Assembly: GCA_035236585.1 (NCBI GenBank)
Contig: CP141135.1
Coordinates: 8,032,001 to 8,096,000, forward strand
Source: Warburgia ugandensis
Lineage: Eukaryota; Streptophyta; Magnoliopsida; Canellales; Canellaceae
Direction of reading: 5' to 3'
DNA length: 64,000 nucleotides
How positions within the stretch are numbered: position 1 is the stretch's first letter; every line of letters starts with the position of its first letter. Positions 33,779 to 46,000 of this stretch are shown piece by piece. The notes below the pieces were generated by a model, which searched no databases, was not told where the DNA came from, and was given only the letters and a program-made list of their open reading frames with translations. Made by a program: the position numbers and the translations under genes.

Positions 33779-36738
33779 TGTAACACCCCGGATTTTTAAG
33801 ACAAAATTTTTTTTTTTTTTTTGACAATTTAAATAAGAGCATTTGGGATCCCATGAGAAAAGATTTATTTAACATTTTACTAAACCTATCTTAAAACTCC
33901 GGGTGTTAATTTTTCCTTTCTCAAAATGACGTACACGTAATTTAAACATAAATAAATAATCCGCGTATAAATCAACGTCAAATAAATAGGCGCCTTTATT
34001 TTAAATCAAATAAACGTCCAAAAGACAGTAATAATATGGCCCAGGGTCTATCCATCATAACATCCCATATAAATGTCCAATATATGTCCAAAGATCTAAA
34101 TCACATCCAAATATAAAGTATGCAGACCATAATAAAATTCAAATAATAATCCACTCTAATGACTCACATTACTTTCTAAAACTATAGGAAACTAGTCTTC
34201 AAGAAGCTCTCAAGGTTTATCAACCGCTTTTCCTTTCCCTGGTGTCGCTGAGATCTAAGGCATTGCAAAACAAAGCAATGCCTCAAAGAAGCTATCGCTA
34301 CAGTAGTACATAGACAATTAATGTAATAAATGCGTAAATAATGAACAACATTGATGAAAAGTCTAACATTTATGGAAATAGTGATATCATAATGCCATGT
34401 TCAAATAAATGCCAATTTATTCCATATGCTAAAACATGAAATTCACGGAGTTAAAACATGACATGAATCAATAAATGGAGCATACAACAAGAATAAGGGC
34501 ACCCTAAGGTAATGGGTCCCACCACATCGCACGAACATCCCTGATCAGGAGTACACATAGTCAACCTTTGAGTGTCGTCACACCCAGGCATACCATCTAT
34601 AACCATGCTCATCATACATGCACACATAACAAGAATATGGGCCATCATGCTGCAGTGGCAACCCTCCATGGGTATCAACCACCGCCGCTCCCCGTCGACA
34701 CCGTAACGGGAGACTTAACGTCTGTCCCCATGGAAAGGCTCAGACCGGTAGTGTGGACTATCCATGTTACCAAACCCCTACCGAATGCCATCTATGGGCA
34801 GGTGTCTATCATATCACAAACTCATCACATCATAATCACGGAAGGTGGGTGGCCGGCCCTATCCCTCCTAGCATGACGCCCAATCGGCGAGAGCACCCGT
34901 CATCAAATATAAAACACGGAAATCATATATATATGCTAAAACTCAAGAGCACTTATAGCTTGAAATCCCCAAGACACGCCTCATCCCTGTTAGCCTATAA
35001 AAGGACCAAATTTACTAAGCCTCTATACTCATTTGCATGTAAATCCATGCATTTTCTATATATATAATAAGAAATAAATCTTTAATTAAGCATAACTAAT
35101 TTACATCATGCTTGTAAAAGCATTTTAAATAAGTTTATTCAAGAAAAGAATTCAATTTGGAATAATCATCCTGTACGCAATGTCGCATGAAATCCATGGT
35201 AAATAAAAATCGCAATTTAAAACACAATCACACATGATGCTATGTTTAAACATGGTTTAAAATCAAGTCAAAACATTAGTTGTCGTCACCTACCTCAGTG
35301 TGAGATCACTAGCTTGCTAATAACTCCCTTTAATTGGTATATTCAAGTGCACCTGTACATGTCACATCACTATTTTAAAATTTTTCTAAATAAAAAGTGG
35401 TCATTTCTAAGTTTTTAAGTTAAAACTAGGTCCGCGTCGTCAATACGGCCACAACGCCTCTTTCGGATCGTGATTTGGACCTCTCTAGCTCCCAAAAATC
35501 AAGTTTTAGTGAAAACTACCCTCAAATGGGGCATGCCGGACCACCATAAGGTGGTTTAAACCGGCGGCACCCTTTTCCGCCGGTTTACACCGACGTACAC
35601 GGGCGCACGAAGACGCACGGCGTCGCAGACGCCGCACGGGACGCGCGTGCGTCACGGCCGCCAGACGCGCCGCGTCCCGGCCCCACCGCGACAGCCCAAA
35701 CAACGCACGCTCCGCACGCGCGCGGCGCCGCGCACGCGTGCGGCGACGACGCCATGTGACGTCGTCCCGGCTACGTCTCTGAGTGCGTCTTGGCGTCTGC
35801 GCCCACGCCGTTGACGACGCCGGAGAAGACGATCGGATTCCGGTTGCCTCGGCGAGCCACAGAGCTCCGTTTTGCGTGATTTTTGCGCCATTTTCTTCAG
35901 AATTCTCTCTAGAATCCATTTATGCCATCCTTTTGCACTAATTTTCTCAAAAACCATGGTTTTTAAATGATTTTTCCCAAGTTCCTAAAAACCTCCCTAG
36001 GTACTGGTTTTTGAGTTTTCTGCAATTCCACCGTTGGATCACTCCCAAATTTAAAGGGTATGCTCTTGGGTCTCTTGTGCACTAGTTGGACGGTGCGATT
36101 TTCAAACGGACAAGGTTTGATCCGTGAAATCACACTCCAACAGTAGCGTGCACAAAGTTCCTAAAAATCTGATTTTTTTCCAAAATTTTTAAACGTTTTC
36201 CTAATTAATTTCCTAATTAATAAATACAGAAAAACATAGGTTTTGAGGCTTACCTTGCACCTGGCCGGAGTTGCTCGTGTTGCCGGGGCTCCACTCGCCA
36301 AAAAATTCAAGTTTTTACAGATCTAGGGTTTTGCGTATCATTCATGGAAAACGCTCAAAGTGGAGCGTTTTGGCTCCTAGAGGAGCATAGATATAGGGTT
36401 TTAGAGTCTTGGGGAAGAGAAACTCTTCCCCACACGTCTCTTCCCACGTCTCTCCGGCGATTTCGCCGGACTGGTAGAGACGTGTGTAGACAGGGGTGCC
36501 GTTATCAATTTGGACCCCTGTAACACGTTTCTGTCAAAAGACCATTTTGCCCTTACAACTTTGACGGCTCATAACTCCCTCGTTTGAGCTCCGTTTCTCG
36601 CGTTCTTGGTGGCGTTGGATTCATATCGACGAGCACTTTCTAATTATTATGTTTTCAGGAAATAATTTCATCCATAAATTTTTATTTTAATTTATTTAAT
36701 AATTTTCTATTTTTATCTTTAAAATTAAGGATATTACA
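33779..36738 (-). repeat. 3' LTR of element A (2960 bp)
   Basis: On the plus strand it runs TGTAACACCCCGG...AGGATATTACA. It contains a dense CpG block at about 35575-35860, in contrast to the AT-rich remainder. ORFs in the block are by-products of GC content. Confidence 0.92.
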
Positions 36739-36751
36739 TTCTTCCCTCCTT
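36739..36751 (-). promoter_or_regulatory. Polypurine tract of element A
   Basis: Minus strand AAGGAGGGAAGAA directly before the 3' LTR. Confidence 0.85.
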
Positions 36752-36777
36752 ATAAAAATTTCGTCCTCGAAATTTAG

Positions 36778-38120
36778 CTACATACCTCTATGTAAATAAC
36801 TCTGGATCTTTCGCATCTCCTCCTCGGCCTCCCAGGTAGCCTCCTGTAGTGAATGATGCTGCCAAAGGACTTTGACCAAGGCAATGGTCTTATTCCTTAA
36901 CTCCTTGACTCTTGTATCTAAGACGCGCACTGGTCTCTCCTCAAATGTCATGTCACCGTAGCTCTCCGGGATCCGCTCCAATACATGTGAGGGATCCGCA
37001 CGTATTTCCTCAAAGATAGACACGTGAAAGACGTCATGCACATTTGCTACCGTGGTGGTAAGGCTAGCCGGTATGCCACCGACCCAACTCGTCGTAAGAT
37101 CTCGAAAGGTCCAATATACCGGCACTAAGCTTTCCTTTATTTCCAAACCTCAACACCCCTTTCATAGGAGAAACTTTCAAGAATACATGCTCGCCCTCAA
37201 AGAACTCTAAGTCCTTTCGCCTCTTGTCTCGCATAACTTTTCTCGTCGACCGTGAGCCGTCGCAACCTCTTCCGAATGAGTTGGACTTTCTCTCGCACAT
37301 TCTTCCACTAACTCGCATTTCACCACGCGTCTTTCTCCTACATCACTCCAACATAAAGGTGACCGACAAGGTCCGTCATAAAGTGCCTCATATGGAGCCA
37401 TCCCAATACTAGCGTGATGACTATTATTATAAGCAAATTCCACCAAAGGTAAATGATCTTCCCAGCCTACCCTTCCAATCCATAACACAGCTCGTAGCAT
37501 ATCCTCAATAGTCCGGATGGTCCTCTCGCTCCGTCCGTCTCTGTCCGAGGATGGAATGCCGTGCTAAATTTCGCCTCGACCCTAATGCCTCTTGCACGCT
37601 CTTCCGTATTTTGAGGTAAATCGCGTATCTCGATCCGATATAATTGTCAAGGGAACGCCATGTAGACCGACGATCTCCTTAACATATAATTTCGCTAAGC
37701 TATCCACGGTCCGATTTTTGTCCGATAGGAAGGAAATGAGCAGACTTGGTTAACCCGTCCACAACAACCCATATCATGTCGTGGCCGCTAGCGGCCCTCG
37801 GAAGACCTAGAACGAAGTCCATGGTAATATGGTCCCACTTCCACTCGGAAGGTCCAAGGTCCGAAGTAGTCCCGATGGACGCCGATGCTCGGCCTTGACC
37901 CGCCGACAAGTCAAACATCGTGCTACGCACTCTCCAACATCCTTTTTCATACCATTCCACCGTAAATGCCTCTTAAGATCCTGATACATTTTCGTACCCC
38001 CAGGATGTATTGTATAAGGGGATTGGTGTGCTTCTTGAAGTAACTCGCGCTTCAATTCGTCATCCGCCGGTACTACCAACCTCCCCTTAAATCTAACTCC
38101 TCCATCCTGGTCCCCTCGAA
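36778..38120 (-). pseudogene. Element A integrase with C-terminal chromodomain (broken)
   Basis: The HHCC zinc domain is recognisable (HQSPYTIHPGG ... CVARCLTCRRVKAEH, about 37870-38030). The catalytic core opens WKWDHITMDFVLGLPRAASG and continues with the conserved AYNNSHHASIGMAPYEALYD. A chromodomain-like tail (RVLDTRVKELRNKTIALVKV...ATWEAEEEMRK, about 36808-36927) ends the protein. Chromodomains of this kind are thought to guide integration to heterochromatin. The coding line is split across at least four frames by small indels. Confidence 0.85.
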
Positions 38121-39512
38121 AAATCCGTCTTATCGCCGATCCTGTGTTTCCTTGTCTTTGCCCCGTGCCTCTAAGATCCCGTCAAAGAACTTAGACCGAG
38201 TCGTCAAATTGGCAATCATCACACCCGCCTTCCTGCTCAGGGCATCTGCAACGACGTTAGCCTTCTCAGGATGGTACTGTATGGTGAAGTCGAAGTCCTT
38301 GAGATACTCCATCCATCTGCGCCGCCTCATATTCAATTCACTCGAGTAAAGAAGTACTTGAGGCTCTTGTGATCGATGAACACCTCAAATCTCTCACCAT
38401 AAAGATAATGTCTCTAGACTTCAACGCAAATACCACTCAGCCTAATTCCAAGTCATGTGTTGGGTAATTTACCTCATGTGTCTTCAACTGCCTGCACGCA
38501 TAAGCAATTACCTTCCCATGTTGCATCAACATCGGCTCCTAATCCCTTGCCGAGGCGTCGCAATAAACTACATAACCGCCGCACCGGATGGTAAGGTCAA
38601 TACCGAGCAAGAGTAAGTCTCCTCTTGAGCTCTTGGAAGCTCTCCTCGCAAGCCTCGGCCCATACAAATTGAGTGTCTTTCCTAGTCGGGGTGGTCAATG
38701 GTAATGCGATCTTAGAGAATCCCTCTATAAATCGACGATAATACCCCGCCAAACCGAGAAAACCGCGTATCTCACCACCGTCTTGGGCCTCTCCCAAGGT
38801 AGTACCGCTCTACCTTTGCTGAATCCACGGCCACTCCATCTTTAGATATGACGTGGCCTAAGAAATGCACCCTGGTCTAGCCAAAAATCACACTTACCGA
38901 ACTTGGCATACAACCGATGTCGACGAAGTGTGTCTAATACCGTGTGGAGATGCTCTCTATGTGTCTCATGACTAGGCGAATAAATCAAGATGTCATCCAC
39001 AAATACAATCACGAACTTATCCAAATAAGCTCGAAAGACACGGTTCATTAGGTCCATGAACACCGCAGTGCGTTCGTCAATCCAAACCAGCATCACTAGG
39101 AACTCATAATGACCATAACGACTCCTAAAGGCGCCTTCGAGATATCCTCTTCTCTAACTCTCACCGATGATACCCACGACCTCGCATCTATCTTGGAGAA
39201 CACTTGTGCCGATTGGAGCCGATCAAATAAATCATCTATGCGTGGCAAAGGGTATCGGTTCTTTATAGTAACACCATTCAACAACCGATAATCAATGCAT
39301 AGTCTCGTTGATCCATCCTTTTTCTTCACGAAAAGGACCGGGGCTCCCCATGGTGATCCACTCCTACCGATGAAGCCCTTATCCAAGAATCCTTGCAATT
39401 GTACCCGAAGTTCTCTCAACTCTGCCGGAGCCATCCTATATGGTGCCTTAGGGATAGGCGATGTACCCGGCACCAAGTCGTTGGAGAAGTCAATCTCCCT
39501 ACTTGGCGGCAA
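38121..39512 (-). pseudogene. Element A reverse transcriptase and RNase H (broken)
   Basis: Reverse transcriptase motifs in order: [40 protein letters not shown], then after a frame break [19 protein letters not shown] (catalytic FVDD, about 38980-39000). RNase H is represented by pieces near 38600-38300 and [16 protein letters not shown] (about 38270). Breaks often fall where element B has CAG or CTG. Not functional. Confidence 0.88.
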
Positions 39513-39930
39513 TCTTGGTAAGTCCTCAGAAATACATCAAAGAAAATCACGGACAACATCAATCTCGTCAAGCCGTGGCTGCTCCTTTTCCTCAACAAAT
39601 ACATATGCGAGGAATGCGTTACACCCTCGTGCATAAAATCGTGCCGCCTTCATAGCGAGAAATGATGCATGTACCGCCTCGATCTTTCCTACCCTGAACA
39701 CTATTTCTGGTTGCCTGTGTATAAGAAAAGTGACTCGCTTCTTTCTATAGCCTACCATAGCCCAATAGTTGGCTAACCAATCCATCCCAAGAATAACATC
39801 ATAGTCTACCATGTCTAGTAAGATGAAGTCTGTGTCCATACTCACGCCCGATATCTCTACAGTATATCTCTAATATATTCTCGTAGTCTCTACCGTCTCC
39901 CCACAGTGTCATAATATCTAATCCAAATGC
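39513..39930 (-). pseudogene. Element A aspartic protease region (broken)
   Basis: Minus strand reads MVDYDVILGMDWLANYWAMV (about 39755-39815), the conserved C-terminal protease segment. The N-terminal catalytic DTGA-type motif is not cleanly readable in one frame. Confidence 0.7.
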
Positions 39931-41265
39931 TAGTTTGTGTACACATACATCAAGGCAAGATGCAAAAATACATGATATAAAAGAATGTGTAGACCCCGTG
40001 TCAAAAGAACTTTGGCATGTCTATTCGAGACTAGAAGAGTACCTTCTACGACCTGGTGTGATGCCCGTGCCTCGTCCCGATGAGATGGCAAATACTCGTC
40101 CCCGGCCGCGTGGCGCGTTAGTTGCCTCTCGCACCCATCTCTCACCGCCTCGCCCCTTAGGGCGCCCCAATGAAATGGCCAACGTCTCCACACGCTGGAA
40201 ACACCTGGTATGGCTGTCTCTCGGTAAGGTGTATGTGGTCGTCTCTCGTGGTTGGGGCTGCCTCTCCGCCGTGGCTCGGCCGAATCTATTACACCCTCGC
40301 CCGTGGTGCCAACCCTCGCACCTATCACATCTCTTCCTCTCGCCGTCTCTCTTAAATTTGGCCTCGTGGTGGATGACCCGATGCCCCATGTGTCTCGCAT
40401 AGCACCAAATGGCCGCTTGCCCTTAAAGGGCCGGGAACGCACTCCCTCTATTCCCGAGAGAGTTCTTCTCATGCATGGACGCCATATCGCGGCATCTCGC
40501 ACGTAAGTGGGTCGAGAAGAAATCACGCGATCTCTCGCCCAAGGAGTCAACCCATCCACAAATGCCGTCGCTGCCTCCGTGTCTCGAGGCCGTGCGTGAG
40601 GTGCAAATCTCCTCGGTCGTGTAAATCGGTTCGTGCACCGCCGAACCGTCATATCTCTCTCGCTCCAGGGGTGGCAAACTCCTTCTTCATGGACTGCAAT
40701 GCATGGGGTGGAAAATACCGAGTGTCAAAAGCCTCGTTTAAAGGCTGCCCATGTCATCGTCTCGGTCGGATCTGGTCGGGTGAGTGTGAAAGTCTCCGCC
40801 ACCGTGCTTCCGCCTCACCTTTCACAGTAGGAGGCTACTCTAACTTGATCATCTGGTGAGATCTTCATAGCGTCGAATGTCCTCTCCGCCTCAAATAACC
40901 ATCGCTCGGCCTCCTCTCGTGTTACCATCGCCATAAAAGGGTTTCACCATCTTTTGAAACCTTTCCAATAATTTGTCGGCCTTCTTAGAGTCACTCGTAG
41001 CATCGCCCTCCGTGGCTCTGTGCACCGATGGTTCCCGTATTGGTTGTGAGGACCGAACCGACGAAACCATGGGTGCCACTTTAGGTGGTGGAATAGGGCT
41101 GTGGTTAGGCTGCGTCAACCGGCCCTAACTTGTCAGTATAAGTGGTACGAGTCCTGACATTAACCAATTCAATAACTCGGCATCTCGATCCCCTTGATCA
41201 GAGGACTCAGCAGGTGGAGCCACGGGTGTAGCAGGGGTAGACCTTGTCCTTCTCCGAGGAGCCAT
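39931..41265 (-). pseudogene. Element A gag (broken)
   Basis: A start with MAPRRRTRSTPA lies at 41265 on the minus strand, right after the primer site, as in Tekay-type gag. Downstream are LLERFQKMVKPFYGDGN (about 40940-41000) and a zinc knuckle lacking one residue (CDRCEGWHHGRGC, about 40290-40330). Frames change repeatedly. Confidence 0.75.
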
Positions 41266-41387
41266 ATGTCAAAATTTTACATGTCACTAAGTGTAAGTTC
41301 CTCTCTCATCGTTTCTCTCTCTACAACTATTATGGACTGTTATTCACATATAAATGGACATTCACAAGGATTATGATGGACTAGACT

Positions 41388-41401
41388 GGGCTCTGATACC
41401 A
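41388..41401 (-). promoter_or_regulatory. Primer-binding site of element A
   Basis: Minus strand TGGTATCAGAGCCC, 4 bases from the 5' LTR end; complementary to initiator-Met tRNA. Confidence 0.9.
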
Positions 41402-41405
41402 ACTT

Positions 41406-41929
41406 TGTAACACCCCGGATTTTTAAGACAAAATTATTTTTTTTTTTTGACAATTTAAATAAGAGCATTTGGGATCCCATGAGAAAAGATTTATCTAACA
41501 TTTTACTAAACCTATCTTAAAACTCCGGGTGTTAATTTTTCCTTTCTCAAAATGACGTACACGTAATTTAAACATAAATAAATAATCCGCGTATAAATCA
41601 ACGTCAAATAAATAGGCGCCTTTATTTTAAATCAAATAAACGTCCAAAAGACAGTAATAATATGGCCCAGGGTCTATCCATCATAACATCCCATATAAAT
41701 GTCCAATATATGTCCAAAGATCTAAATCACATCCAAATATAAAGTATGCAGTCCATAATAAAATTCAAATAATAATCCACTCTAATGACTCACATTACTT
41801 TCTAAAACTATAGGGAAACTAGTCTTCAGCAGTTCTGAAGGTTTATCAACCGCTTTTCCTTTCCTGGTGTCGCGCTCGAGATCTAAGGCATTGCAAAACA
41901 AAGCAATGCCTCAGCAAGCTATCGCTTGT
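41406..41929 (-). repeat. 5' LTR of element A, primer-proximal part
   Basis: 524 bp starting TGTAACACCCCGG and ending at CTTGT (41925-41929), the target duplicated by element B. The rest of this LTR is at 49016-51454; together they total about 2963 bp, the expected length. Confidence 0.9.
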
Positions 41930-42163
41930 TGTGAAGCCTTGGCCGATGAGGGCGGGCCAAGAGGGCTGGCAGGCTTCTAGGCAAGGTGAAAGACTGAGAG
42001 TTAGTCCCACATCGCTAGGGGGAAAGTTACTGGGCTCTTGATAAGAGTGATGAGAACTTCCCTTGCAACGAGGCCTTTTCCCTGGGCAACTGGGGAAGAA
42101 CAAAATCGTGCGGGGTGTATGGGCACTCCGGCACGGACAATATTGTTGCAGGGTGTGGGCCCT
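41930..42163. repeat. Foreign 234-bp segment at the 5' end of element B
   Basis: Contains GTTAGTCCCACATCG, a phrase common in plant LTRs, and starts with TG, so it may be the end of an LTR from another family. A stretch with GATGAGGGCGGG, CTGGCAGGCTTC and AGGCTTCTAGGCA also occurs at about 13375-13440. Confidence 0.6.
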
Positions 42164-43340
42164 CGGAGTTAAAACATGACATGAATCAATAAATGGAGCA
42201 TACAACAAGAATAAGGGCACCCTAAGGTAATGGGTCCCACCACTCGCACGAACATCCCTGATCAGGAGTACACATAGTCAACCTCTGAGTGTCGTCACAC
42301 CCAGGCATACCATCTATAACCATGCTCATCATACATGCACACATAACAAGAATATGGGCCATCATGTCAGCGGTGGCAACCCTCCATGGGTATCAACCAC
42401 CGCCGCTCCCCGTCGACACCATAACGGGAGACTTAGCGTCCGTCCCCATGGAAAGGCTCGGGCCAGAGTGTGGACTATCCATGTTACCAAACCCCTACCG
42501 AATGCCATCTATGGGCAGGTGTCTATCATATCACAAACACATCACATCATAATCTCGGAAGGTGGGTGGCCGGCCCTATCCCTCCTAAAGCATGACGCCC
42601 ACCGGCGAGAGCACCCGTCATCAAATATAAAACACGGAAATCATATGTATATGCTAAAACTCAAGAGCACTTATAGCTTGCAATCCCCAAGACATGCCCC
42701 TCATCCCGGGTTAGCCTATAAAAGGACCAAATTTACTAAGCCTCTATACTCATTTCCATGTAAATCCATGCATTTTCTATATATATAATAAGAAATAAAT
42801 CTCTAATTAAGCATAACTACTTAACATCATGCTTATAATAGCGCTTAAATAAGTTTATTCAAGAAAAGAATTCAATTTGGAATAACCATCCTGTACGCAA
42901 TGTCGCATGAAATCCATGGTAAATAAAAATCGCACTTTAAAACACAATCACACATGATGCTATGTTTAAAACATGGTTTAAAATCAAGGCAAAACATTAG
43001 TTGTCGTCACCTACCTCAGTGTGAGATCACTAGCTTGCTAATAACTCCCTTTAATTGGTATATTCAAGTGCACCTGTACATGTCACATCACTATTTTAAA
43101 ATTTTTCTAAATAAAAAGTGGTCATTTCTAAGTTTTTAAGTTAAAACTAGGTCCGCGTCGTCAATACGGTCACAACGCCTCTTTCGGATCGTGATTTGGA
43201 CCTCTCTAGCTCCCAAAAATCAAGTTTTAGTGAAAACTACCCTCAAATGGGGCCTGCCGGACCACCATAAGGTGGTTTAAACCGGCGGCGCCCTTTTCCG
43301 CCGGTTTATACCGACGTATACGGGCGCACGAAGACGCACG
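42164..43340 (-). repeat. Inverted LTR fragment inside element B
   Basis: Matches 34446-35614 of the element A 3' LTR in the same orientation, which is inverse to element B's own LTR. It stops at GAAGACGCACG, the edge of the CpG-dense block, and joins reverse transcriptase directly. Confidence 0.85.
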
Positions 43341-45955
43341 AGTTATTGGATAAGGGCTTTATCAGGCCGAGTGGATCACCATGGGGAGCACCAGTCCTTT
43401 TCGTGAAGAAAAAGGATGGATCACTGAGACTATGCATTGACTATCGGTTGTTGAATGGTGTTACTATAAAGAACCGATACCCTTTGCCACGCATAGATGA
43501 TTTATTTGATCAGCTCCAATCGGCACAAGTGTTCTCCAAGATTGATTTGAGGTCAGGGTATCATCAGCTGAGGGTTAGAGAAGAGGATATCTCGAAGACT
43601 GCCTTTAGGAGTCGTTATGGTCATTATGAGTTCCTAGTGATGCCGTTTGGATTGACGAACGCACCTGCAGTGTTCATGGATCTAATGAACCGTGTTTTTC
43701 GAGCTTATTTGGATAAGTTCGTGATTGTATTTGTGGATGACATTTTGATTTATTCGCCTAGTCATGAGACACACAGAGAGCATCTCCACACGGTATTAGA
43801 CACACTTCGTCGACATCAGTTGTATGCCAAGTTCAGTAAGTGTGATTTTTGGCTAGACCAGGTGCATTTCTTAGGCCACATCATATCTAAAGATGGAGTG
43901 GCCGTGGATTCAACAAAGGTAGAGGCAAGACTACACCGGGAGAGGCCCAAGACAAGGATCGAGATACGCAGCTTTCTCGGTTTGGCGGTATTATCGTCGA
44001 TTTATAGAGGGATTCTCTAAGATCGCATTACCATTGACCACCCTGACTAGGAAAGACACTCAATTTGTATGGACCGAGGCTTGCGAAGAGAGCTTCCAAG
44101 AGCTCAAGAGGAGACTTACTACAGCTCCCAGTATTGACCTTACCATCCGGGGCAGCGGTTATCTAGTTTATTGTGACGCCTCTGGCAAGGAATTAGGAGC
44201 AGTGTTGATGCAACATGGGAAGGTAATTGCCTATGCGTCTAGACAGTTGAAGACACATGAGGTAAATTACCCAACACATGACCTGGAATTAGCAGCCGTG
44301 GTATTTGCGTTGAAGTCCCGGGAGACATTATCTTTATGGTGAGAGATTTGAGGTATTCACCGATCACAAGAGCCTCAAGTACTTCTTTACTCGAGTGAAT
44401 TGAATATGAGGCACAGATGGATGGAGTATCTCAAGGACTTCGACTTCACCATACGGTACCATCCCGGGAAGGCTAACGTCGTTGCGGATGCCCCGAGCAG
44501 AAGGCGGGTGTGATGATTGCCAATTTGACGACTCGGCCTAAGTTCTTTGACAGATCTTAGAGGCACAGGGCAAAGACAAGGAAACACAGGATCTGACTGA
44601 TAAGACAGATTTTTCGAGGGGACCAGATGGAGGAGTTAGATTTAAGGGGAGGTTGGTAGTACCAGCAGATGACGAATTGAAGCGCGAGTTACTTCAAGAA
44701 GCACACCAATCCCCTTATACAATTCATCCTGGGGGTACGAAGATGTATCAGATCTCAAGAGGCATTTCTGGTGGAATGGTATGAAAAAGGATGTTGGAGA
44801 GTGCGTAGCACGATGTTTGACCCGTCGGCGGGTCAAGGCCGAGCATCGGCGTCCATCAGGACTACTCCATACACTGGACCTTCCAGAGTGGAAGTGGGAC
44901 CATATTACCATGGACTTCGTTCTAGGTCTTCCGAGGACCGCTAGCGGCCACGACATGATATGGGTCGTTGTGGACAAAGTTGACCAAGTCTCAAGCTCAT
45001 TTCCTTCCCATCGACAAAGTCGACCGTGGATAGCTTAGCGAAATTATATGTTAAGGAGATCGTCACCACATGGCGTTCCTCGACAATTATATCGGATCGA
45101 GATACGCGATTTACCTCAAAATACCGGAAGAGCGTGCAAGAGGCATTAGTGGTCGAGATCGAAATTTAGCACAAAGATTCCATCCTCGTACGTACGGACA
45201 GTAGCGAGAGGACCATCCGTACTATTGAGGATATGCTACGAGCCCGTGTTATGGATTGGAAGGGTAGCTGGAAGATCATTTACCTTTGGTGGAATTTGCT
45301 TATAATATTAGTCATCACGCTACTATTGGGATGGCTCCATATGAGGCACTTTATGGCTGACCTTGTCGGCCACCTTTATGTTGGAGTGATGTAGGAGAAA
45401 GACGCGTGGTGAAATCTGAGTTAGTGGAAGAATGTGCGAGAGAAAGTCCAACTCATTCTAAGAGGTTACCGATACCACAATGACGTAAAAGTTATGCAGA
45501 CAAGAGGAGAGAGGACTTAGAGTTCTTTGAGGGCGAGCATGTATTCTTGAAAGTTTCTCCTATGAAAGGGGTGTTGAGGTTTGGAAATAAAGGAAAGCTT
45601 AGTCCTGTGTATATTGGACCTTTCGAGATCTTACGACGAGTTGGGTCAAGATGGCATACCAAATGCCTAGCCTTACCACCACAACAAGAAATGTGCATGA
45701 CGTCTTTCACGTGTCTATGCCGAGGAAATACGTGCGATCCCTCACATGTATTGGAGCAGATCCCAGGAGATCTACAGCCGACATGACATTTGAGGAGAGA
45801 CCAAGGCGCATCTTAGATACCGTAGTCAAGGAGTTAAGGAATAAGACCATTGCCTTGGTCAAAGTCCTTTGCGGCAAGATCATTCAAGACAGAGACTACC
45901 CGGGAGACTGAGGAGGATATGCGAAAGATCCATCCAGAGTTATTTACATAGAGGT
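43341..45955 (+). pseudogene. Element B partial pol: reverse transcriptase, RNase H, integrase, chromodomain remnants
   Basis: 43346-44020 is an open stretch of reverse transcriptase with [48 protein letters not shown] and catalytic FVDDIL. RNase H follows in another frame ([17 protein letters not shown], then [12 protein letters not shown], 44034-44342). The integrase zinc domain has lost a cysteine (CLTRRR where A has CLTCRR). The core WKWDHITMDFVLGLPR and a chromodomain remnant (RRILDTVVKELRNKTIALVKV, about 45795-45870) are recognisable. Frameshifts separate most blocks. Not functional. Confidence 0.9.
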
Positions 45956-45987
45956 ATGTAGCTAAATTTCGAGGACGAAATTTTTAT

Positions 45988-46000
45988 AAGGAGGGAAGAA
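45988..46000 (+). promoter_or_regulatory. Polypurine tract of element B
   Basis: AAGGAGGGAAGAA immediately before the 3' LTR, identical to that of element A. Confidence 0.88.

Noticed and set aside
35506-35957. Arginine-rich ORFs in the GC-rich LTR block
   Set aside because: They follow from CpG-rich composition within an LTR, recur in every LTR copy, and show no domain.
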